Positions 1 to 5,289 of a DNA stretch of 6,401 bases are shown here, in pieces. Within the stretch, counting starts at the first letter, position 1. The number at the start of each line of letters is the position of its first letter. Under the pieces are notes generated by a model. It was not told the DNA's origin and searched no databases. It was given only the letters and a program-made list of their open reading frames with translations. Source of the DNA: Planctomycetes bacterium RBG_16_41_13 (lineage in GTDB: Bacteria; Planctomycetota; Brocadiia; Brocadiales; Brocadiaceae); contig MHYI01000130.1 in assembly GCA_001828295.1 (NCBI GenBank), positions 1 through 6,401 on the forward strand, given 5' to 3'. The translations under genes and the position numbers were made by a program.

Positions 1-1
1 G

Positions 2-337
2 AATATCGATAAAGGGGATTTATTGATTGCCTGCAGTAGTTCAGGGAGTACGCACATTACCTGCTACATAGCGGAATTGGCAAAAAAATCCTTTGCCACT
101 GTTGCTGCAATTACCTCGCAGAAAAATTCAGCTCTTACTGAATATGCCGATATTATCGTAGATCTGCCCGTGCAGGAAATCCGTACGCACAACAAAATCA
201 ATGGTTCTATCCAATTCCGCAGCACGCTTTTCGAACAAGCCTGCCTTGTGTATTTAGACGGCGTAATTCATTTGCTCGTGACGGAATTGAGAAGTTCGGA
301 ACAGGAAATGAACCGGCGGCATTCAAACCTGGAATGA
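2..337 (+). CDS. hxlB: 6-phospho-3-hexuloisomerase (SIS domain), 3' part only
   Basis: This is the C-terminal 111 residues of a sugar-phosphate isomerase whose start lies left of the window; the frame is open to the first base, so the internal TTG at 23 is not the start. The visible part begins in the SIS-domain phosphosugar loop (GDLLIACSSSGST), continues through a strand ending AAITSQ and an ADIIVDLP segment, and reaches the S-T-L-F-E-Q helix (227-238 encodes LFEQ) followed by LVYLDGVI. It ends with RHSNLE, the tail I associate with 6-phospho-3-hexuloisomerases, which are usually about 185 residues. Family members interconvert 3-hexulose-6-phosphate and fructose-6-phosphate in the cytoplasmic ribulose monophosphate pathway, used for formaldehyde fixation or, in reverse, for pentose supply. 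The partner hexulose-phosphate synthase is not in view. Other SIS isomerases (KdsD, GmhA) are less likely because of the FEQ helix and the tail. The gene converges on the next one with 5 bp between stop codons. Confidence 0.82.
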   Translation, partial: NIDKGDLLIACSSSGSTHITCYIAELAKKSFATVAAITSQKNSALTEYADIIVDLPVQEIRTHNKINGSIQFRSTLFEQACLVYLDGVIHLLVTELRSSEQEMNRRHSNLE

Positions 338-342
338 TATGA

Positions 343-3039
343 TTAGCGCTGTTTTTTTGTTATCTTTGAAATGAAACATTGAATAATAGCAGCGAATATC
401 TTGAAAGATAATCGCACGCTGAATGCATCAATAAGTATCCTTCGGTATGTCCTTCTCCCTGAAACGCTGTCAAACAAGGCCCCTTTTAATTCAGGGTTGC
501 TTTTGGCAATCTGAATAACACTGCCCAAAAAACCATAATACGCACCCCATATAATAAAGCGCCTGACTGCCCTTGCATAGGGCAAGTCCTTAATGACGTC
601 GTAAAAACTGTTATAATATGAAGTATGAAAAGCCCTTTTTGATATGCCAACGTTCATCATGGTTTCTGCCGCTTTAATGCCCATTAAGCATGCCGCATTC
701 ACCCCCTTGCCCTTAAACGGACGGATAAGGCCTGCCGCATCCCCGATAATTACATATCTGTCGCCAAAGGGATTTTTTGCAGGTTTCACCGGAAAACACC
801 CTCTATGATAGTCGCAGTGTCCTAAAGCATCTTTAAAGCCTTCCGGAAGCTGGTTCATCACCTCGGGTTGCTGCAAAAAATTGTCCATAGATTTTGAAGA
901 AATTTTAGCCCCTGCAATGTTGATGGTATAGTGGTCTGCCTTTGGGGTGATTGCACCAAACTCTATTTCTTTTATCGACGATAAAAAGGCATGGATATAT
1001 CCATCCGTGTTTTCTAAATCATGATATTTCCCTTTGGGATGAAATTTTGTTAACAGGGAGAGTAAATATTTCGGGGGTTTATACGGTGTGCCGCTTTCAA
1101 ATAGTTTATGTGTGCCTTCTTCTATGCCAAAGGCGCCTATGACAACATCGGCGACTGTGTGCCGGCTGTCACTATAGATTACCATCTTTTCCTGTCCGAT
1201 TTCTATATCAGTAACCTTGCTTTTGATTACGGTAACGCCGGCTTCTTTTGCTTTTTGTAAAAGATATGCATCAAATTGAATCCTGCGAAGGGCGTAAGAT
1301 ATTTCACCGTTGCCTTCAAGCTTTATCGTTTGCCCATTTGCGTGAAGATAATAACCTGGTATATCCCTTTTCACCAGATGCCATGGGAAGGGGATTTTTA
1401 AGGTATCCTCCAGGATATGTTCAATAGGATGGGAGAGTACTCCGGCACATTCATTGTGTTCAATTCCTCCTTCAAAATCCTTCATTTCGTATAAAATAAC
1501 GTTTACGTCAATGTTTTTTTCTTTGGCAAGATGTTTCAGGGCAATCCCGCAACTGGCGCCTGCAGGCCCTCCTCCGATTATAACGACGGTGCTTTGATTT
1601 TTCAGGGGTCCCAATGACAGTGTTTCTTTCGATCTGGCTGTTCCCGCACGATTTGTATTGGTCAGTTTACGGAAATACCCATATACCATTTTTACCGCGG
1701 AGAGGAAATTATGGGGAAACATAACTGCCTGTAACCGGAAGCTCATTGCGTCGTAAAATATTTCCTTATACCCGATGTTGCCGGTAACCATGTTCCACAA
1801 AATGGCATTGATGCGCTGCGCCCCCCAGGTATCCTTGTGTTTGCAGAGGTAGTCGATGTGCGTGTTTGCGATGTGTTTTTTTGAGGTGATATAATCGTGA
1901 ATGTTTAATATAAGTTTGCCGTAAAAGTTGTCGCGCGCCAGTAATTTCAGCGCCGGCACATAATACGCTTCCTTAAAATCCTTTTCTGAAATGCCATGAT
2001 AAAAAGCGGCGTAAGCAGCTAACCGGGAAGTTTCAAAAGACGATTCAATGCCGTTTTTATAGGTACGGGAAATACTTGCATCTCCAATTATCACGAATCT
2101 GTCAGAGTAGGGGTGTGTGGCATGAGAGACCGGGATTTTGGGAAAACAGATGCATATGTTTTCCGGCAGCGACCACCCTTCGGGCAAAAGGTTACGTATT
2201 CCGGGGTGCTTTATAAAGTGCATTAAATGCGCCTTTGTGATATCTTCATTGCCGACGAGGGATACGGTAACGTAGTCGTCTTTGGGTATAAGCGCTGCAA
2301 ATTTAATCGGCTTGATTCCCAGAGAAAATACGTAAATTGTTCTTCGGAAACGTTCCCTGATATAAGACCTCCCCAGTGGGAGTTCCGCATTGCATGTGCG
2401 TATCGACCGCGGTTCGCGATACCCATGTTTCTTACCTACGATTCTTTTGGTAAGGGCAGTATTCACCCCGAATGCGCCAACGGCGAGATTTACCGATATT
2501 TTTTTTCGTATGCCTTCCTCCCGGTATACAATATTTACCAAATGCTGAGGATTTTCCGGCAGTTCAATTTCTTCAACAATCGCAGAAAGTACCTTCGCTC
2601 CCATAGAAGCGCTGTGGTTTAATAAAAAATCATCAAAACTAATGTTTGCGGCAGAGGGGGAATATCTGGGGCCGTTCCCGCGGAAAACGCTAACAATTCT
2701 TGGTTTATGGCCCGGCAGCGGGTGATGGAGAGAGACGCCGCGTTCCTGCGACTGAAAGAAATATCCGTCTATTTCGTTTTGAATGCGTGACGTCGGAAGT
2801 ACAATTCCTTCCTGTTCCATTTTTGCAATAAGGGTCTCCGACAATACCCCCGCGCACATTTTACAGCCAACAGGACCTTTCTGGATAAAATCCTTTCCGC
2901 ATAGAATGTAAATGGTAATCTTTTTATTCAGTTCCTTTGCCAGTTTTAATGCAAAGTGCGCAAAAAAACTCCCCGCAGGCCCGCCGCCAATAATCGCTAT
3001 CGTATCGTTATCTTTTAATGGTCCTATATTTGTTTTCAT
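343..3039 (-). CDS. Tandemly duplicated FAD-dependent reductase (geranylgeranyl-reductase-like), two-copy fusion
   Basis: The 898-residue product contains two full-length copies of one FAD-dependent oxidoreductase, about residues 1-470 and 471-898; single-copy relatives are about 400-450 residues. Each copy starts with a G-P-L-K lead-in and the Rossmann dinucleotide motif GGGPAG (18-23 and 489-494). Each then has a C-A-G-V-L-S motif (62-67 and 531-536), a GAFG motif (188-191 and 635-638) and the second FAD motif DR(F/Y)VIIGDA (313-321 and 760-768). Each ends with a helical tail containing Y-x-x-I-x-x-DAxSxRL. The C-terminal copy keeps the usual GDAAG and K-G-K-G stretch after the FAD motif; the N-terminal copy has GDASIS and K-N-G instead and carries an extra CxxC (59 and 62). 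Relatives reduce isoprenoid or other lipid double bonds, often at the membrane; the substrate here is unknown. The ATG at 3039 has no strong Shine-Dalgarno; GAGAG lies 14 nt upstream. Coding is uninterrupted through the junction. The family call is firm and the function is open. Confidence 0.85.
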   Translation of the reverse strand: MKTNIGPLKDNDTIAIIGGGPAGSFFAHFALKLAKELNKKITIYILCGKDFIQKGPVGCKMCAGVLSETLIAKMEQEGIVLPTSRIQNEIDGYFFQSQERGVSLHHPLPGHKPRIVSVFRGNGPRYSPSAANISFDDFLLNHSASMGAKVLSAIVEEIELPENPQHLVNIVYREEGIRKKISVNLAVGAFGVNTALTKRIVGKKHGYREPRSIRTCNAELPLGRSYIRERFRRTIYVFSLGIKPIKFAALIPKDDYVTVSLVGNEDITKAHLMHFIKHPGIRNLLPEGWSLPENICICFPKIPVSHATHPYSDRFVIIGDASISRTYKNGIESSFETSRLAAYAAFYHGISEKDFKEAYYVPALKLLARDNFYGKLILNIHDYITSKKHIANTHIDYLCKHKDTWGAQRINAILWNMVTGNIGYKEIFYDAMSFRLQAVMFPHNFLSAVKMVYGYFRKLTNTNRAGTARSKETLSLGPLKNQSTVVIIGGGPAGASCGIALKHLAKEKNIDVNVILYEMKDFEGGIEHNECAGVLSHPIEHILEDTLKIPFPWHLVKRDIPGYYLHANGQTIKLEGNGEISYALRRIQFDAYLLQKAKEAGVTVIKSKVTDIEIGQEKMVIYSDSRHTVADVVIGAFGIEEGTHKLFESGTPYKPPKYLLSLLTKFHPKGKYHDLENTDGYIHAFLSSIKEIEFGAITPKADHYTINIAGAKISSKSMDNFLQQPEVMNQLPEGFKDALGHCDYHRGCFPVKPAKNPFGDRYVIIGDAAGLIRPFKGKGVNAACLMGIKAAETMMNVGISKRAFHTSYYNSFYDVIKDLPYARAVRRFIIWGAYYGFLGSVIQIAKSNPELKGALFDSVSGRRTYRRILIDAFSVRLSFKIFAAIIQCFISKITKKQR

Positions 3040-3047
3040 AATTCACA

Positions 3048-3090
3048 TTTCATCTCTCGTGCTTGTTTGATTTCGGCTTGTCCATGTTAG
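3048..3090. repeat. Imperfect direct repeat, copy A
   Basis: This 43-bp stretch matches 3217-3259 at 33 of 43 positions by hand alignment; the core 3058-3090 matches at 26 of 33. Shared blocks are CGTGCTT, TTTGATT, CGGCT, CCA and TTAG. It starts 8 bp upstream of the fused reductase start codon, so it lies in that gene's presumed 5' leader. It looks like a small intergenic repeat family member rather than a coding remnant. Confidence 0.6.
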
Positions 3091-3131
3091 TACCATATCA
3101 GTAATTTCTTCGCATTTCTTTGCAAAATATT

Positions 3132-3155
3132 TAATTGTGAAATTGGTCAATTATA
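3132..3155 (-). promoter_or_regulatory. AT-rich inverted repeat overlapping a -10-like TATAAT (weak candidate)
   Basis: TAATTG at 3132-3137 and CAATTA at 3148-3153 form a 6-bp inverted repeat with a 10-nt gap. On the minus strand, TATAAT (3150-3155) overlaps its right arm, about 110 bp before the fused reductase start. There is no recognisable -35 at 17 bp. It could be a promoter with an operator for that gene, but the region is AT-rich and chance is a real alternative. Confidence 0.22.
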
Positions 3156-3172
3156 AGCTGGTGACGATTTTT

Positions 3173-3208
3173 TAATCTGTGTAATCTGTGTAATCTGTGT
3201 AATCTGTG
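3173..3208. repeat. Perfect 9-bp tandem repeat, four copies
   Basis: Four identical units of TAATCTGTG lie head to tail at 3173, 3182, 3191 and 3200, with no spacer and no mismatch. The array sits in the intergenic region between the fused reductase gene and hutI. Similar ATCTGTG-type arrays occur between genes in many bacteria as far as I recall; no function is known to me. Perfect identity suggests recent slippage, so the copy number may vary between strains. Confidence 0.93.
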
Positions 3209-3216
3209 GTTACGCC

Positions 3217-3259
3217 TTTCGTATTTCGTGCTTTTTTGATTCCGGCTATGCCAGCTTAG
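3217..3259. repeat. Imperfect direct repeat, copy B
   Basis: This is the second copy of the repeat at 3048-3090, in the same orientation and displaced by 169 bp. Together the two copies bracket the 9-bp tandem array. Its centre contains a small GGC-TAT-GCC hairpin, but the T-run lies on the 5' side of that hairpin in the plus strand, and the minus strand shows A residues after it, so it does not read as a terminator for either strand. Confidence 0.6.
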
Positions 3260-3269
3260 GTTACAAAGT

Positions 3270-3281
3270 TTTCAATTGAAA
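3270..3281. repeat. Perfect 12-bp palindrome next to the hutI stop
   Basis: TTTCAATTGAAA is a perfect dyad with no loop, starting 6 bp beyond the hutI stop codon. A protein-binding site is possible. It cannot form an RNA hairpin with a loop without losing stem pairs and has no U-tract, so it is not an intrinsic terminator. An AT-rich palindrome of this length can also occur by chance. Confidence 0.3.
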
Positions 3282-3287
3282 TGTCCA

Positions 3288-4559
3288 TCAAGTTGCAAGT
3301 ATTTTATTTTCAACGACAATCCTGCCTTTTTTAATAACGGTTTGTACGTGATTTATACCGAAATAATAGGATAATTGCTGATAATCATCGATATCCAGAA
3401 TGATCATATCCGCTTGTTTTCCCGCCTCTATACTTCCAATTCGGTGCGCCATAGAGAGCGCGTGCGCGGCATTTATTGTCGCCGCATTGATTGCCTGAGG
3501 GGGCGTCATGGACATTTTCAGGCTTGCAAGTGTAATCATTATTTGCATATTGAGGCAAGGGCATGTTCCCGGGTTAAAATCGGTTGCCAGCGCTATGGCT
3601 AATCCATTTTCAAGCATCTCTTTTGCAGGAGCATACGTATTTTTCATCAAAAACAACGGTATCCCAGGCAGTAATACGCAAACGGCCTTGCTGCCAGACA
3701 ATTGATGTATTTCTTTTGATGTGATGCAATCAAGATGTTCAACCGATACGGCGTCATATTGAATCGCCAGCGGTATTCCGCCAACATCTTTAAATTCATT
3801 GGCATGGAGTTTTAATTGAAAGCCTGCGTTTTTTGCAGCAAGGAAAATCTTTTCTGTTTGTTTTGCGTTGAAAGCGCCTTCATCGCAGAACACATCGCAA
3901 AATGTCGCGTATTCCCTCGCAAACGGCAGCATATCGCAAACCAGGTCAACGTAGGCATCAGGGTCATGTTTGTATTCGACAGGGATTGTGTGAGCGCCTA
4001 AAAAAGTGGGAACGATATCCAGACAATGCGTCTTTTGAAGATGCCTGATTGTTTTAAGTATCTTTATTTCGTTCATTAAGTCAAGTCCGTACCCGCTTTT
4101 GATTTCAACAGTAGTAGTGCCGTGCAGCAGCATATCGTCAAGACGTTTTTTGGTTAGCGCCGCAAGTTTTTCTGCGCTCAATTTACGGGTAGTATTAACG
4201 GTGTTTACTATCCCGCCACCTTTTTTCAGGATTTCATGGTAAGTAGCTCCCTGGATTCGTTCGACAAATTCAGCGGCCCGATTCCCTCCGAAGACAGCAT
4301 GTGTATGGCAGTCAACAAAACCGGGCATCGCTGTTTTCCCGTAAGCATTAATGATTTTATTCGTGTCGGCGGCATAGAGATCCATTATTTCTTCGGAGGC
4401 AGATACATAAAAAAACTGCCCATCCTTTATTGCAACAGCGCCGTCCTCTATGATGCCTAAATCGTCCATTTGCCAGGAAGTCTTTGGTTTTTGCGTTGCT
4501 CCCCGAATGGTAAGCAATTGGCCAATATTATAGATGATCAGGTCAGGTTTGTTTTCCAT
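3288..4559 (-). CDS. hutI: Imidazolonepropionase
   Basis: A 423-residue amidohydrolase-superfamily enzyme that hydrolyses 4-imidazolone-5-propanoate to N-formimino-L-glutamate, the third step of histidine degradation, in the cytoplasm. The metal-site pattern is complete: H85-T-H87 in MPGFVDCHTHAVFGG, H252 and E255 in LHANEF, H275 in VEHLD and D327 in ATDFNPG. These line up with a constant small offset with the residues I recall for the Bacillus enzyme. The segments GATYHEILKKGGGI (104-117) and NPGTCPCLNMQ (329-339) are HutI-specific and separate it from other amidohydrolases. Length is normal (about 400-425). The ATG at 4559 has only a weak GGA upstream. The gene starts 20 bp after the mobA stop on the same strand, so the two are probably cotranscribed. 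No hutH, hutU or hutG is in the window, so the rest of the pathway must lie elsewhere or be absent. Confidence 0.95.
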   Translation of the reverse strand: MENKPDLIIYNIGQLLTIRGATQKPKTSWQMDDLGIIEDGAVAIKDGQFFYVSASEEIMDLYAADTNKIINAYGKTAMPGFVDCHTHAVFGGNRAAEFVERIQGATYHEILKKGGGIVNTVNTTRKLSAEKLAALTKKRLDDMLLHGTTTVEIKSGYGLDLMNEIKILKTIRHLQKTHCLDIVPTFLGAHTIPVEYKHDPDAYVDLVCDMLPFAREYATFCDVFCDEGAFNAKQTEKIFLAAKNAGFQLKLHANEFKDVGGIPLAIQYDAVSVEHLDCITSKEIHQLSGSKAVCVLLPGIPLFLMKNTYAPAKEMLENGLAIALATDFNPGTCPCLNMQIMITLASLKMSMTPPQAINAATINAAHALSMAHRIGSIEAGKQADMIILDIDDYQQLSYYFGINHVQTVIKKGRIVVENKILAT

Positions 4560-4579
4560 TATATTCCGTGAAAAATGTT

Positions 4580-5164
4580 TTAGTTGTATTCTGAACGATA
4601 GTCTTCATATTCTCTATAGGTGTTGAGATTGACAAAAGATTTTATATCCTTGCCCGATTTCATAAGTTCTTCTTCGTTAACATGCCGTACATTTACCTTC
4701 TGTAAGAAATCAGACAACCGCAGGTCTTCTTCTTCAAGGCATCGCCGCATTGTTTGAATGCAATTTTTTGAATAAAATGCATGAAGAGGTTCCGGTCCGC
4801 GGACTGTATGCGGGACAATTACATCATAATTGTTGCTTTTGACAAGTTCCTTCATATATACAATTACTTCCTTATTAATAAATGGCATATCGCAGGCGAT
4901 TACAAATGCGTAAGAGTACTTTGAATAAATCAGTCCAGCACAAATACCACTCAGCGGACCTCTTCCGGGCATGACGTCAGGAACGATTGGCAATTGTAAG
5001 TGTTCGTATAAGGAGGAGTCATTTGCGGAAATAATTATTTCCTGAAATATATGCCTTAACATATCGATTTGAATTTCGATGAAGGATTTATTTCCATAGG
5101 TAAGAAATGCCTTGTTTGTTCCCATCCTGGTGCTTTTCCCGCCGGCCAATATAATTCCTGTCAT
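4580..5164 (-). CDS. mobA: Molybdenum cofactor guanylyltransferase
   Basis: A 194-residue nucleotidyltransferase that joins GMP from GTP to Mo-molybdopterin, giving the guanine dinucleotide cofactor used by DMSO-reductase-family enzymes such as formate dehydrogenases and nitrate or nitrite oxidoreductases. The N-terminal LAGGKSTRMG (6-15) with K18 is the GTP-binding signature. GRGPLSG (67-73), ACDMPF (90-95, metal-binding D92), EPLHA (125-129) and the C-terminal FVNLNT (177-182) complete the MobA pattern. Length is typical. An ATG at 5188 would add eight residues, but I prefer the ATG at 5164: MTGIILAGG is the usual N-terminus, and GGGAG lies 9 nt upstream of it, while nothing like a ribosome site precedes 5188. 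It is the first gene of a probable mobA-hutI unit. A related MobA-like or CTP-using transferase is the alternative, less likely given the full motif set. Confidence 0.92.
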   Translation of the reverse strand: MTGIILAGGKSTRMGTNKAFLTYGNKSFIEIQIDMLRHIFQEIIISANDSSLYEHLQLPIVPDVMPGRGPLSGICAGLIYSKYSYAFVIACDMPFINKEVIVYMKELVKSNNYDVIVPHTVRGPEPLHAFYSKNCIQTMRRCLEEEDLRLSDFLQKVNVRHVNEEELMKSGKDIKSFVNLNTYREYEDYRSEYN

Positions 5165-5173
5165 TTTGCACAT

Positions 5174-5178
5174 CTCCC
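5174..5178 (-). promoter_or_regulatory. Ribosome binding site that decides the mobA start
   Basis: On the minus strand the sequence reads GGGAG, 9 nt before the ATG at 5164. It lies inside the longer reading frame that begins at 5188, directly abuts an intermediate ATG (too close to serve it), and so supports the shorter 194-residue MobA. Confidence 0.65.
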
Positions 5179-5198
5179 ATTTGCTCATTTTAAAAGCA

Positions 5199-5228
5199 TT
5201 GACACGTTAATTTTCTCTGTGTTATAAT
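5199..5228 (+). promoter_or_regulatory. Consensus sigma-70 type promoter for the foldase gene
   Basis: TTGACA at 5199-5204 and TATAAT at 5223-5228 are both perfect consensus hexamers, separated by 18 bp. Transcription would start near 5235, giving a leader of about 55 nt before the ATG at 5290. Strong housekeeping expression is the natural reading, moderated perhaps by the 18-bp spacer. The -35 box lies 34 bp upstream of the mobA start, so the two units share this control region. Confidence 0.8.
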
Positions 5229-5238
5229 TTTAACTCAA
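5210..5238 (-). promoter_or_regulatory. Possible weak promoter for mobA-hutI
   Basis: On the minus strand TTGAGT (complement of 5233-5238) and GAAAAT (complement of 5210-5215) are spaced by 17 bp and would start transcription near 5203, about 40 nt before the mobA ATG. Each hexamer matches consensus only in part. It would overlap face to face with the strong foldase promoter, so the two units could interfere with each other. Confidence 0.25.
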
Positions 5239-5246
5239 TTTTAACT
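5226..5246. repeat. 10-bp direct repeat with 11-bp period at the foldase transcription start
   Basis: AATTTTAACT occurs at 5226-5235 and again at 5237-5246 without mismatch. The 11-bp period puts both copies on the same face of the helix, and the first copy overlaps the -10 box and the predicted start. This placement suits a repressor site, but the surroundings are very AT-rich. Confidence 0.45.
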
Positions 5247-5277
5247 TTTTACTAAAAAAATAATTTTTATCTTGTAC

Positions 5278-5281
5278 AAGG
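5278..5281 (+). promoter_or_regulatory. Ribosome binding site of the foldase gene
   Basis: AAGG lies 8 nt before the ATG at 5290. It favours that ATG over the in-frame TTG at 5272, which has no such site and would put six extra residues in front of a normal signal peptide. Confidence 0.6.
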
Positions 5282-5289
5282 CAATATTT

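Noticed and set aside
23..25. TTG as the start of the left-edge gene
   Set aside because: The frame is open upstream to the window edge, and those residues continue the SIS-domain phosphosugar-binding strand, so the gene begins outside the window.
320..358. Terminator after the left-edge gene (CATTC/GAATG stem, then a T-run at 352-358)
   Set aside because: The stem is only 5 bp with a 7-nt loop and lies 15 nt before the T-run; AGCGCT in between is a loop-less palindrome. It does not form a credible intrinsic terminator.
951..1142. Short plus-strand frame within the second reductase copy, and similar ones at 3375-3705, 3816-4001 and 4236-4460 within hutI
   Set aside because: All overlap strongly supported genes on the other strand and have no ribosome site or motif.
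1600..1720. The two-copy reductase as two genes with a hidden start at the junction
   Set aside because: The frame is continuous, and no methionine near the junction (the closest is residue 451) has a ribosome site in front of it.
2227..2622. A 131-residue open frame on the plus strand inside the fused reductase gene
   Set aside because: It is antisense to a gene with clear conserved motifs, shows no domain I recognise, and has a composition typical of a shadow frame.
3173..3208. CRISPR-like array
   Set aside because: The units are 9 bp and directly abutting with no unique spacers, so it is a simple tandem repeat.
3241..3259. Terminator downstream of hutI from the GGC-TAT-GCC hairpin
   Set aside because: On the hutI strand the hairpin is followed by A residues rather than U residues, and the stem is only 3 bp.
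5186..5188. Upstream ATG for mobA
   Set aside because: It has no ribosome site, whereas the ATG at 5164 has GGGAG at 9 nt and gives the usual MobA N-terminus.
5272..5274. TTG start for the foldase
   Set aside because: The ATG at 5290 has a spaced AAGG site and begins a standard signal peptide; the six additional residues would only lengthen its N-region.
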